From Climacium dendroides (Eukaryota; Streptophyta; Bryopsida; Hypnales; Climaciaceae): DNA of 64,000 nt. The translations under genes and the position numbers were made by a program. The stretch lies in NCBI GenBank assembly GCA_950106755.1, contig OX467086.1, positions 10,558,001 to 10,622,000 of the forward strand, given 5' to 3'. Shown here in pieces: positions 49,430 to 61,775 of the stretch. Under the pieces are notes generated by a model. That model was not told the origin of the DNA. It made no database searches and worked only from the letters and a program-made list of their open reading frames with translations. Each line of letters begins with the position of its first letter. Position 1 is the stretch's first letter.

Positions 49430-52400
49430 CTAATCCATTGCGTCCAACATCTCTGCAATTATCCCTGATGATTGAGTTTCTACCTCTGCTTCTTCATAAC
49501 CTACAGGACCCCATAGAACATCTGTTTCAGTCTTCCTAGGTCTTGCAGTTAGTATTGCAGAAATTTCAGGTGGAATTTTAAATTCTGCATCATTCAAGGA
49601 CCTATTAACTTGACCTTTATCTTCTGAAACAAGTACTGGATTCATGGATGCTGTCTCTTCCAATATTGAAGTAACTTATTCATATTCGTATGCCCCTTCA
49701 ATGTCCCTTCGACGATGTCGAATACCTTCTTGATTGTAGTACATTCCATCTGCTCCTCTTCTCATTTCTTCTTCAACTATAGCCCATGCATAATACATCC
49801 TATCTACCTGTATTTCACCTCCCATTGTTATTATAGTCATGTCTTTTGAAATTGTTGAAGGCAAGTCTCCTCTATTTGACTCAAGAACATTGTCAACCAT
49901 ATTTGCATCTACTTCTTCTGTTGCGCAAATTATTGCTCTTGCCAAGGAAATATTCTCTTCTATTTCTATCACTACCTCCTCTGTTGAAGGAGCCACTTTT
50001 TCAAAAGGAACAGTTTCTGCATCCATACGAAGTTCACGTTCTACTTTTTCTATTTCTTTGTTGGTCGTACCTCTTTCGATTGGTATGTTCACCTTCATTT
50101 CTGTCACTACCTCCTCTATAGAAGAAACAACTTCAGCTTGCACTGGAAATTTACCTTATTCTTCTTGCATGGCCTCAAGATTATCTTTGCTTGTTTGAAT
50201 AGAATGTTGTTCAAGTATGTCGTTTGAAGCTTTGTTTGTCATACTATTTTTTGGAACACTCGCCTGTCCTATAGATGCTTCAACATCTGTAGATGCATCT
50301 ACCATCGATACATCATATGCTGGTTTTTGTTTTTCAATTTCTTTGGAGGTTCATATACTTCTTTTTTACAAGTGCCCTTCCCTTTCTTTTCCCGTAGTAC
50401 ATTCTACTTCGATGAATCACTTTCTTCTTCTATTGAATCATCATTTTGCTCTGTAGAGTCCTCTTCTAAATCTGATGTATCTTCTTCTGAGTTCGATGTA
50501 TCATCTTCACTCTCATCCTTCGTATCTTCTTCCTCTTCATCGTATTCTGATTCATCTTCTTCTTCATCTTCTTCGTGTCCTTCTCTCACTGGTGTATCTT
50601 CTGAATACAAATCTTCGCTATCTTCTATATCCTCTTCTTCATCTCCACATATCTCTTCCATGATATCATCTTCTTCTGTCCTCGTATGTACCACATGAAC
50701 AGATGAAGATCTTATATGAGGAGCACCAATATTTTGCGGCTGTACTACTTTTACATTTCCAGTTACTACCACTGTAGTTGCCCCTGCTTGATTTCCTATA
50801 GGATTTACTTCTTGCAATGTATTGTTCAAAAAACAAGTTCAATCTATGGATTCATCCATGACAATCACTTTACTACCCACAAATGAAGTCTTCAATATAC
50901 TTGATATAGTTGTCGTAATGCCCACTCCTATTAACCCCCATTTCTCTGGTAAATATGTAGCAACCAACCTCTGCAACTCAAGGGGGGTTCTCTCCAGATT
51001 GTCTACCTCACAAGGCATACTAGCTTCACTTCATAAATCCGTAAACACCACTGGTACTTGTTGAGGATTATTTTGTAGGTTTTCTACCACCCTTGATGCA
51101 AGGGGATGTACCATTACAATAGCAATATCCCCTATTACTTGTACTATGCGTTCCCTTTCTCCATTGTATTGCAAATCATCAACATATGATGATACGATTT
51201 GTTGTTGAAAACCCAACACACCTCTACGCCATGTCCAATTTGCTGGTAGTCCCATCTTTTCCTTTAAGTCCATGTCAAAATGAACTCCTGCTGAAAATAA
51301 AAACACTGCATTCCACCGATGTGTGCCTGCCATCCATTGGTGCAACTTTTCCATTACTGCACTACACTCGACCTATGTCCATGCTTCATCATCTCCTCCT
51401 GTTCCACATTTCCTACAATCGAATATCCACAAGCAAGAGGTTCTCAATTCGACAACCCTTTGTGAGAAAAAACCTCTTCCACAACGAACAAGAACGCTTG
51501 TAATTGCATCTCCATGTGCGATACATAGTACATTTAGTTGCCAATCCCATTCGACTTCTTGTAGGTTTCTCACATTCCTACTTATGCCTTGATAACCAGA
51601 TTCTCCTCGTTAAATGCTGCCATAATGATCTTTAATCATTGGAGGTATTAAATTCGCTGACCTATCTAAAACCTCCACTATCTTCACTATTGGAGATGAC
51701 CAAGCTTTCCTCATTTTCTTATCAACTACTTCAGCAAATGCCTTCAATTGAGTACGGTTCATGCCCTCAAATTTTTACACATCAATGTAGAAGAAATCTT
51801 GCATGCTTCTTGGATTTTCCACCTTTGCATCAACCATCAACCAACGTATCGCATTTTGTACAGTTTCTTTCTGTTGAATACAATCTGTTGTCCAAGCCAA
51901 AGTATCTTTCATTGGAGCATTACTGCTTGCATTGTTGAAGAAAAATCTTTGTCTTGGACATCGATCACCAACCATAGGTTTTGCAGCCATTTCCTTAGCT
52001 AACCGCAAATACATTGTCTACGGAACCCTCATTAGAGGTCTCAACCAAAGTCGTTCCATCCTCTTCCTCCTTTGTCGGATGTCAATGTCCGGATCCAAGG
52101 ATTTTTGGTCGGCATATCTTTTCCACTTTTGTATATCCTCTTTACTATACCATAAGATTCCATCTTCATAATCACGACAAACTTGAAAAACTGCTTGATA
52201 GGCCATTTCATCTTCTTGTCATGCATGACGAGTATACTCAGCCATCCTTTTGTACATCACCCCCAATGATACACTTTGTCTAGAAGACCTTGTCCAATGT
52301 AATGCGTTTGCTGCCATTGTCACAGCCTTGGTTCGTTGTACATCATCTACACGAACCTTAGGATTGGATTTACCGCATGCTATCCAAATAGCTCGTAGCT

Positions 52401-54078
52401 TCATCAAATCTTCTTCCATGTTGGTATAAAATGTTCTTTCAAATTCCTGTGCATTTATTCGAACTGAAGCCTCTATGTAAACTTTAAAATCATTGTAGAC
52501 AAGGAATCGAGCCTTCCTCTCTGCAAACTTCTTCTGGTACTCTTCTTCTTTCATCAAACCCGCCTTATATTCCTGCTCAACTTGTTTACATGCCGCAACC
52601 ACAAGTTGACCATCTACAAGTTCCCAAATGATATTATTTTGCAACCAATTCATCTTTGTTATGTTCAGATCATCAAAAATTGTTGAAGCATTATGCAAAA
52701 ATGCTGCTTGAAAGTTTTCCACTGCATCTTCATGAGAAAACGGAATTTCCCTTTGCATTGGAGCACCATCAACATCTACACCAATTTGAATATAAGCTAT
52801 TGAGCATAAGGTGAGTACTGACATATGTGGCTCATCTTTTCCACAAAGTCGCTTGTATGTTTCTGCAACGCGACGTGTTGTCAATGCGCGGTGATTTGTC
52901 TCCACATTCTTAACATCTTGTATGTTTGCAACCTTTACTGAAAAAACAAGGTCCATTCCCCAAATGTATCTAGTCAAATATTCATCATGTGTTGGAAATT
53001 TTACAAGTGGACCAATACTTGCTAACTTGTGTTGTACCACTATATCCTCTCCATCATCACAGACCTCTTCAAGAACTTCTAACTCTTCTAGACATTCTAC
53101 ATTATTTGTAGTATCGTTTGCATTTGCACGTGTCCTTCTCATTCTTCCCAGAGGTGCTGTTTCAAAATAAGCACGTTACACAACTTTCCTTCCTCTTCCA
53201 CGTGGTAACAATACTCTTTGTGCTCCAACTGTTTGGAGTGTATGAAGACGTGTTGTAGCTGCTCCTGATGACTCAACTCCACTTTTCTCCATCAACAATG
53301 TACCCCTCTCTCTTATCGATGAACCACCTTGTGCAGATGTTGATGTATTTTGTAAAGGTAGTTCAACAGATGTATCCATTCTTGGTGTTGAGTACACAAC
53401 ACGTGTTTCTCGTGATCCCATACCTTAAATTCTTCTGACATTTCTTTGTTGTGCTATTGGATTGGAGGATGTAATATCTTCCATCGATTCTGGTGTTGTA
53501 CATCTCTTGCGATGCTCTTCAATGGGCACCCAATGAACATTCACTGGATTTGTTAGAACCCTATATATAGGATCAATTTCTTCAGGAACTAGTGGAGGAG
53601 TTTTGTCAAGAACATTTTGTGGAGCCGTTCTTTTCAATTCTTTATATGCCAACATTTCTTGCAAAAGTCTTCGGACTCGTACAACATCCTCTGGATTTAA
53701 TTTTTGAAACCTTTGCATAGCTTCACTGCGTGCACTTCGAAGCTCCTCAGGCATAGAGGTCCAATTTTTTTGAAGTTTACGTAGAACCCGCATAGGTTTA
53801 TCAACATCCAAGCAACACTGAGGAATAGTTGCCATCATGAATTGCCTTTGCAACTGGAACTTGCAAGTCTTCCCTTCTTCCATTGCTACTTGCAAGAAAA
53901 TCACATCTTGTGGTGTAGTGGTAATTGAGAGTAGTTTCCCATGTTCATGTCCTATGGCTGCCCAATGCAAGCCATCTTGCAATGCTCACTCTGTGATCCA
54001 CAACATTGGTGTCCCAAGGTCCGTTGCCACAATCTACCATCCATACTCGATCCATGTACTGAAATTCCTAGGGGCCAT
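49430..54078 (-). pseudogene. Stop-riddled long coding relic, probably of a mobile element; family not recognised
   Basis: On the minus strand a single frame starts at an ATG (54078-54076) in a strong ACCATGG context and reads continuously to about 50350. It is interrupted only by single stop codons at 54034, 53986, 53425, 53176, 52219, 52018, 51775, 51610, 51373, 51031, 50839 and 50404 (all three stop types; lowest coordinate given). One frameshift near 50300-50350, in T-rich sequence, moves the frame by one. Reading then continues through stops at 50156 and 49676 to TAG at 49430. Protein-like character is strong: a 307-residue open segment at 53142-52219, a Trp/Asp-rich middle part, and a Glu/Asp/Ser-rich acidic tract (about 50700-50404). 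A Glu-rich segment near the end carries an internal repeat (SIEEVVTEM / STEEVVIEI). No transposase, reverse transcriptase, integrase or capsid motif was recognised. Plus-strand Ser-rich ORFs here are shadows. Confidence 0.7.
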
Positions 54079-56878
54079 GGTAGTCCTATTTTTTAGCATC
54101 ATACAACAAAAAACCTTTAGTATTTGAATAGGATTCTCACATCCATTCGAACTATTATAATATCTAAAATGTGAAAATCAAAGTTAGAATTCACATATCT
54201 AATTCAATTAGCCTAAAACTACAAAAAAATTTAGTAGAAAACCTAAGTTTTACGTTAACATGTATTATTGTAAGTGTAAAATATTAGATACTATGACTAC
54301 GATATATAGTTGATAATATGTTTTAATGTTATATTGACACAACCTACAGACATGAATGTATTCCTTACACTGCAATTTCTTGATGTCGAAGTTCATAATG
54401 AACATAGTTCCTAATTATTATTTTTACATTTCTTTGTCTCACTAAGCTACTTATAAAACTTTGAATGGTATTTTTTATTTTCAAAATACCTTTGCAAAAT
54501 TTTTTAATTCATTACACTTTCTTCTTAATATGAAGGTACTATTATAATTTTCATTTCTTGTACAATTGTTAGTGTACAATGGTTGAATATAATTATTGAT
54601 TAGTTATGTGACATGGATATTCACTTTCATGAAAGCCCCTTGCAAGTTGAAACAATTACAATATGCAAGAATAAAATGAACTTGATGATAGAAATGTTAT
54701 AAAATTATAGAAACATAGTATTCAGAATGTTGTCTACTTTGTGAACTTCTCTGCATTAGTTGAATTGATGTCCCTTTGTCATCAAAAGTAACATTATTTG
54801 CAAGTATAGGACTAAGTAACCTTCATTAATAAATTTTCATGTATATGATCTTGAAAGGACTATTCTTTACATAAAGTTTGCTACTACTATCACTTTCAAT
54901 TTCCTATCATCAAATTATATTGTCCAAGTGTTATTGCAATCATTACAAATTTCATAGAACACAAAACAAATGTTCCTCAGTGCTAGTAATAATTCCTTGT
55001 CAAAGATACTTGCACACAATTTCTACATTGCAATACCTTTATTGTAATGCACTTCTTCGTTTTCTCTTATTGCTTAGTCCTCCTTCCTTTGCAGTTCAAA
55101 TTTCCAAAAAACATTTATTAGTTCTTTCATTGGGACCTTGGTACCAAAAAAATAGAAATGCAATTTTAAATTCACAATCTTGAACTTTAAAAAGGTAGAA
55201 GCCTTTGTATTCACTACTTGCACATTCATAAATACTAAATCTACTTTCAGAATCTATAGTATTTGTACTTCATTTTCTTCAATTTCTTTTTTTTAATTAA
55301 TTTAGATACTACACACAAATGATATTTTATTGGAATTTTGATAAAGCATATATAGCTTCTGGAACCATCACATTATTATATCCAAAACTCATAATTCTAG
55401 CAACAACGTACATGTTGTACATCCTTTGCTTTTTAAAAAAAAACTACCACTTGACCCTTAAACTATAATCATAGTGACACTAAAGAAATTGTTAGATAGT
55501 CTTTTTTTGGTTTAGAATATATTGAGGTGAAATGATGTGAATGCCATGACCAACTATTTCTATGAGAAGAAAAAAACATTGACCTTCTTGGACTTCAGAG
55601 GAGATAGATGTATACCACAAATATCATTAATACAATGGCAATTGCCTCTTTATATATGTATATATCAAAAAAAACTTTCTTAAAAAACTTCATACATAAT
55701 ATGATAGTTATTTTTACTTATTACTTTATGTTTCTAAATTTACATAGAACTTGGCAATTGAAGACAGAGATATCACTTTATTTATATGAAATTCCATTGA
55801 ATATGGCTAGTACAAAAAAAAAAGGTATTTACATAAACGTATCAAAAAAATTTAGAATTCATTTATGATTTCTACTTTAATATTTATTCAATTCATTGTT
55901 TTTTCCAATCATAATTCTATGCCTATTTATTTGAATTTAAAATAAAAATATAATTAGTATTGTGATACAATGAAATTTTTCCAAAATTCCAATAGAAAAT
56001 ACTACAATTTGAATACATTTTAGACACTTTAAGCTCTTTATATTGCACTGTATTTGCCTGAGTTCTAATTTTTTTTTCATAAGTCATAAATGATTTCATT
56101 TTCAAAAGAAAATAAATGTAACCCCTATACTACCATTGTCTCATTGGTGGACAAAATGGAGTTGAGTAGGCTCCTATGATTGCAATATTCATCAAAAATT
56201 TGTGGAACTTTCTATGAAATTAAAAAATACACAATAGTTTTTGGAAATATAGTTTTCTTCTCAATTGCAGTCCAATTACAAAAGTTATGATTGAAAAGGT
56301 CCTTTTGTGGATGCAATGTACAAAACTGTGTCCCTATAGAAAAGCTTTTAAGTTTCTAAAAAATGAGTTGCTTAAGGAGTATAATGAAATCTACATATAA
56401 AGCTTTTTTTTCATTCCAATTTGATTTGTTAGAAGACAATTATGGACAAATTTTGGCTCCAATTAACTTAAAACTTATAAACAAAGTATTATAAACTTTT
56501 TTGGAATAATTTGAGTTCATATTTACAATTAGAAGCCCCAAATTAACTAAGAGAGATGTTTCCAATAAAATCCAAACGGCACAAAATAGGGAGTCTTTTT
56601 TTTACATTCACCCTTGCCTAGACCTTCGCAAGAGGCTCATTGCACTACTATAGACTTGACCCATAAACATGAGCAAGTGAGTATAAATGGAAGTAGATTT
56701 CTAGATTCACTTTAATTTTAGTCACACTAATCACACTCCCAAGAGGGCCAGGGAGTTGGGGATTGATAATTTCACATTGATTTTTGAATCAAGAATTGTA
56801 TGATAAGTTCTACAATTATTTTTAATTTTTAATTTATTTAAATTTGATTCCTTGGAGGTTTTTAATTTTTTAATTTAA
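54079..56878. other. AT-rich gene-free DNA
   Basis: No gene supported. It contains a decayed relative of the family C interior at about 56500-56590 (GTTCATATTTACAATTAGAAG, AACTAAGAGAGATG, GGCACAAAATAGGG). Short ORFs (for example 54878-55183, 55608-55868) are strongly AT-biased and unsupported. Confidence 0.45.
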
Positions 56879-57605
56879 ACTAGCGGTTGGCGCTTGCTAT
56901 GCTATGCATTCATCATTAGAATTTCATTAGAATTTTTATGTATTAGATAGAATGCAAAGCAAGAATTTCAATAAATATTCACATAAAAATTACTAAAATG
57001 TTCATATAATTTTTGTAATAAATAAACATATATTGAAATAAACAATAGAAATTTAAAGAATGATGAATGAAATACATGCAATGATGAATACGGTAAAAGA
57101 TACACATACATTAGAATGCATTAGAAATTTGACTCAATTGTTACAATGGCAACCCAAATAGAAGAATTTAAAGGAAAAACTTGTAAATCTTCAAAAGCTT
57201 TGTGAACAATTTAATTCAAAGTTCACAAAAGCACAAAATCATAGAAATGCAAAAAATGTATAAAGGCAAGAAAAGCAATGGAATTTCTACCTTTCTAATA
57301 TCACCATATTCATCCTCTTTAATATCACCTCAATTGCAACGACTATATTATTTCTATAATATCACCCTTTGTAAAAAGTGATATTACAAAGGTGATTGTG
57401 AACTGCTACTTTAATTCAGTAATATCACATTGTGTGAAAATATGATTTCTATGTATGCATGATTAGAAATATTTTTATATCATAATTAAAATAATTATTT
57501 TAAAGACTTATTGAAATCAGTATCATGCATTCTATTCAAATTTGTCAAATTTTTACTAATATATGATACAATAAATGCGTACCATAGCAAGCACGAACCT
57601 TTAGT
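56879..57605. mobile_element. 727-bp element with ~32-bp terminal inverted repeats
   Basis: The left end ACTAGCGGTTGGCGCTTGCT (continuing ATG-TA-GCATT) matches the inverted right end ACTAAAGGTTCGTGCTTGCT (same continuation). About 25 of 32 positions agree. The interior is AT-rich with a small internal hairpin at about 57360-57397 (TATCACC-TTTGTAA / TTACAAAGGTGAT). No ORF and no clear target-site duplication, so the superfamily is undetermined. Confidence 0.6.
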
Positions 57606-58769
57606 ATTAATGGTAGCATTTGTGATATTATAGAGGGACTTATGATTTTAGTAGTACGATTTATATGATTCTTCTAAGGGTTTTCAAGTTTTTCAAATTT
57701 ATTTTTGTTGATTCTTCTGAGGTTTCAGATGAATCCTATTAAAAAGAACGAAGCTCTTCCCATGCATTCAAAATACTATTCATCATACATTTGATGCTAA
57801 TTTAAGGAAACAGAGATCATCCTTTACATTAGGAACCGCCTAAAATCACAGTTTCCACAAGTGATGTTGCTCTGACATTGCTCTGGAAATTTGCTCTCCA
57901 TATTTACCAACCTCTCTTATCAGACATTGCTTAATATCATATGAGTACAAAACATTGCAAAAAAACGTAAGAAGAATATGATCTGTTGAAAATATTTGCA
58001 ATTTGAAAAAGGGACGAGAAGAATCCAGTACTAAATTTTGCAATGGTTCAAAACTACCATAGCTATAGAATTACGTTTCAGGCTGCAAGTTCTGAAAGAG
58101 CCGAAGTTATAAAATTTGCCAGTGTAACCAAATTGACGTTTGACGTAATAGGGTCGCAATCACGAGTGGGACGGTACAATAGAGGTGTACAAGCGCAAAC
58201 GTTGATCGTTACCAATCCCAGAGCGAAAATGCGTGAGTGCAACCTTGACAGATAATTAATCAGATGAGACAGATTAGAGTGTGATAATGAGAAATTAAGT
58301 TAGGTGGCACTATGATATGTGACAGGGAAAGGAACCGCCTAATCGATCGATGGGTAACAAGAATTAGTAGCACTAAGATTGGTCTGCACTTGAAGCTAAG
58401 CCATCCTTGAGCTCTATTTAACCTCTTGGGAGCAGCTAACTACAGTAGTGTTGAACCTTGGGCAAGTCAGGGGATCATGAGCTCAAACAACTTCAGGATG
58501 TTGAATTATAAACTGAAATATTAAAGTTCGTGGAAGTTGCAGACTATCTTACTGAACACCTTACCACCGTCGATCATTTGTTGTGGCCTATCGTCTCAAA
58601 TCTGGAAGAAAGACCTAAATTTAGCAAAGCTGCTTCTGAAAACAACTTGTACCCAGAGAGAATGTGTATACCAGGCTACCAGAGCGTGAAACTTGAAAAA
58701 TTTTGTACACTTCTAGCAACTGGAGCTAATTCAGATAATCACAATAATAACTACCCCTAGCTCCAACCT
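57606..58769. other. Gene-free spacer of mixed composition
   Basis: 57840-58760 is less AT-rich than its surroundings and holds two ORFs (58043-58255 and 58530-58760, both +). Neither has recognisable motifs or splice partners, so neither is called. They could be fragments of an old gene. Confidence 0.4.
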
Positions 58770-59015
58770 TGCAAGCAGAGCGGAGCAGGCAAGCGGAGCG
58801 GAGCACGTAGAGTGGAACAAGCTGAGCGGAATAAGCAGACAAATAGACAAAGTACTGCGAGGTTAGGCAGGCGCGGAGTGGAGCAGACAAAGTAACGTGA
58901 GGTCAGGCAGGCACGGAGCATAGCAAGCAGGCGCCTTAGTGTGGAGCGGAGCAAACAAGCGCCTCGGTGCGGGGCAGAGCAGAGCAAGCGCGGAAGTGAG
59001 AAATGACGGAATTGG
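58770..59015. repeat. GC-rich degenerate minisatellite (GCGGAGC / GCAGGCGCGGAG units)
   Basis: Irregular repeats of GCGGAGC, AGCAAGC and AGGCAGGCRCGGAG. It is the most GC-rich segment outside the genes. Two near-identical longer units occur (AGACAAAGTA-NTG-GAGGT-AGGCAGGC at about 58852 and 58887). The antisense 120-codon ORF (59119-58757) is a product of the repeat. Confidence 0.8.
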
Positions 59016-59089
59016 AAGTGAGAAATGACCGACCTCCAGGGACGGACCCCATAACCGACCCTGCGGAGCTGCACGGGGGAATGGAGGTA

Positions 59090-59180
59090 AATTTCAGAGT
59101 TTGCAATTTCAAAGTTCACAGTTCGTAATTTCAGAGTTCGTAGTTCGCAGTTTGCAGTTATCGCAGTTCAAAGTTATTAA
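59090..59180. repeat. Short AGTTCGYAGTTYG tandem block
   Basis: About eight degenerate 9-11 bp units of the type CAGAGTTCG / CAGTTCGTAATTT. It links the GC-rich minisatellite to the AT-rich one. Confidence 0.75.
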
Positions 59181-60782
59181 TTAGTGATTAATTAGTAATT
59201 AATTAGTGATTAAATTAGTAATTAAATTAGTGATTAAATTTTGGGTTAAATTTTGGATTAAATTTTGGATAAATTTTGGATAAATTTTGGATTAAATTTG
59301 GATAAATTTTAGATTAAATTTGGATTAATTTTGGATTAATTTTGCATAAACTTTTGGATACAATTTGGATAAAATTTTGGATAAAATTTTGGATTAATTT
59401 TGGGTTAATTTTAAATTAAATTTGGATTAAATTTGGATTATTTTGGATTATTTTGGATTTATTTTGGATTAATTTTGGATAAAAATTTGGATAAAAATTT
59501 GGATGAAATTTTGGATGAAATTTTGGATGAAATTTGGATTAATTTTGGATTCATTTTAGATTAATTTTGGGTTAAATTTTTGATTAAATTTTTGATTAAA
59601 TTTTTGATTAAATTTTTGATTAAATTTTTGATTAAATTTTTGATTAAATTTTTGATTAATTTTGGATTAAATTTCGATTAATTTTGGATTAAATTTCGAT
59701 TAATTTTGGATTAATTTAGATTGATTTGGATTAATTTGGATTAGTTTTGGATTAATTTTGGATTAATTTTAGATTAATTTCGGATTAATTTCGGATTAAA
59801 TTTTGGATTAAATTTTGGATTAAATTTTGGATTAAATTTTGGATTAAATTTTGGATTAATTTTGGATTAATTTTGGATTAATTTTAAATTAATTTTGATT
59901 AATTTTGGATTATTTTGGATTATTTTGGATAAATTTTGGATAAAACTTTGGATAAAATCTTGGATAAAATTTTGGATAAAATTTTGGGTAAAATTATGGA
60001 TAAAATTTTGGATAAAATTTTGGATAAAATTTTGGATAAAATTATGGATAAAGTTATGGATAAAATTTTGGATAAAAATTTGGATAAAAATTTGGATTAT
60101 ATTTTGGATTAAATTTTGGATAAAAATTGGGATAAAAATTTGGATTAGATTTTGGATTAAATTTTGGATTAGATTTTGGATTAGATTTTGGATTAGATTT
60201 TGGATTAATTTTGGATTAATATTGGATTAATTTTGGATTAATTTTGGATTAAATTTGGATTAAATTTGGATTAATTTGGATTAATTTGGATTAATTCTGG
60301 ATTTATTTTGGATTATTTTGGATTAATTTTGGATTAATTTTGGATAAAAATTTGGATAAAATTTTGGATAAAATTTTGAATAAAATTTTGGATAAACTTA
60401 TGGATAATATTTTGGATAAAAATTTGGATAAAAATTTGGATAAAAATTTGGATAAAATTTTTTAGAAAATTTTGGACCAAATTTTGAATAAAAATTTGGA
60501 TAAAATTTTTTAGAAAATTTTGGACCAAATTTTGAATAAAAATTTGGATAGAATTTTGGATAAAAATTTGGATAAAAATTTGGATAAAAATTTGGATAAA
60601 AATTTGGATTAAATTTTGGATTTATCTTTGGATTTATCTTTGGATTTAATTTTGGATTTATCTTTGGATTTATCTTGGATTTATCTTTGGATTTATCTTT
60701 GGATTTGTCTTTGGATTTATCTTTGGATTTATCTTTGGATTTAATTTTGGATTTAATTTTGGATTTATTTGGATTTATCGGG
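59181..60782. repeat. AT-rich minisatellite, mostly 12-bp periodic (TTTTGGATTAAA type)
   Basis: 1.6 kb of head-to-tail degenerate units in homogeneous sub-blocks: TTAATTAGTGA at the start, AAATTTTTGATT (59571-59655), GGATAAAATTTT (59930-60070), GGATTAGATTTT (about 60140-60205), GGATAAAAATTT (60415-60610) and GGATTTATCTTT (60619-60740). G occurs almost only on the plus strand, giving strong strand asymmetry. The 12-bp period keeps frame, generating artefactual ORFs on both strands with WIKF-, NFYP- and KDKS-type repeats. Confidence 0.95.
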
Positions 60783-61149
60783 ATCATATGTCGCCAATGG
60801 ATTTTGAACCCAAATCTTTAGTACAACAATGCACACTCTTAATGCACATACTTCATCTATGGCTTACCATGAATGCAACTACTACCATGAATGATTGTTG
60901 TACTATTCTTATTTACTTTATTAGCTTGTTATGACTTATGCTCTTTGTTGTATCATTTCTCCTTAGGTTTGCTACTAAGAGTATGTGTTGGTTTTTTTTT
61001 GGGAAGGCCATTTTTGGCTTCATTTCCATTTTTTTTTTTAAATTTGGACTAAAAAAGTAGACATGTGCATGCCATTTGATTTGTACATGAATGATATTTC
61101 AAAATTCAATTGGAAAACATATGTACCCGAATGTTGAAAATGATGTAAT
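60783..61149. other. AT-rich spacer
   Basis: No feature recognised. Confidence 0.5.
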
Positions 61150-61775
61150 CATTAGCAAGTTGGCAAGTTTGAATTCTTTCTTCAAGGCAACTTGGCTACT
61201 TGCTTGAAAATTTACAAATCATTTAGAATTGTCCATATACCAAATCTAAATGATTTGGTATATGGATCTAAATGGACAAAAATACTATGTGAAAAAAATA
61301 AATGAATCACTTAAAGCATTGAGTTTTTAAAAATTTATGTATTTAATTGGAAAACACGAATCCCAATGGTTGGAATTTTTTAATTTAAAAATTGCACATG
61401 ATGTTCTAAATTTTTTGCAGAAAATATTGACAATTGAGTTAAATAATACACTTCATGGTTTATTTAATAGTACAAAATCCATAACTACCCGTAAACTTAA
61501 ATTCTTCATATCTTGTGATTCATTCATCGAAAATGAATGATTAATAACTTTTTAAATTTGTATAAGTACAGAAAACCAAATTCAAATTTTATTTTTTTGA
61601 AAAATAAAGGTTTTCTTATGTGCCCAAACTGCACAAATACAAGAAACAATTACATATTAGGCCATCATTTTTTGCTTCTATTTCCTAATGTTCTAAATGT
61701 TGGATATGTGAAACATGTTCCTCGTCCCCACCTTTCATAAAAAATTGAGCCTAAAATATGTAAATGTCAACCTAA
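61150..61775 (+). mobile_element. Partial copy of TTAA element family A
   Basis: Matches the middle and right portion of copy 1. CAACTTGGCTACTTGCTTGA, AAATTTACAAATCATTTAGA and ATTGTCCATAT parallel 14864-14910. The end (GCCCAAACTGCAC, CATATTAGGCCATCA, CCCCACCTTTC, TTGAGCCTAAAATATG) parallels 15248-15390. Both termini are missing. It includes a palindrome at about 61233-61268 (ATATACCAAATC / GATTTGGTATAT). Confidence 0.6.

Noticed and set aside
49839..50698. Plus-strand Ser/Leu-rich ORFs
   Set aside because: They are antisense shadows of Glu/Asp/Ser-rich coding sequence on the minus strand (GAA/GAT read as TTC/ATC and TCT).
51031..53982. Cluster of separate small minus-strand genes
   Set aside because: All share one frame, are separated by single stop codons, and most have no proper start; one decayed long ORF explains them better.
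58530..58760. 76-codon ORF as a real gene
   Set aside because: No recognisable similarity, no splice partner and no compositional difference strong enough to support it.
59895..60230. 111-codon ORF rich in WIKF repeats (and a 129-codon antisense ORF at 60398-60787)
   Set aside because: They arise because the minisatellite period is 12 bp, a multiple of three; every frame free of stops in one unit stays open. No non-repetitive protein sequence is present.
58770..60782. CRISPR-like array
   Set aside because: Units are contiguous degenerate tandem repeats without unique spacers, in a plant nuclear setting.
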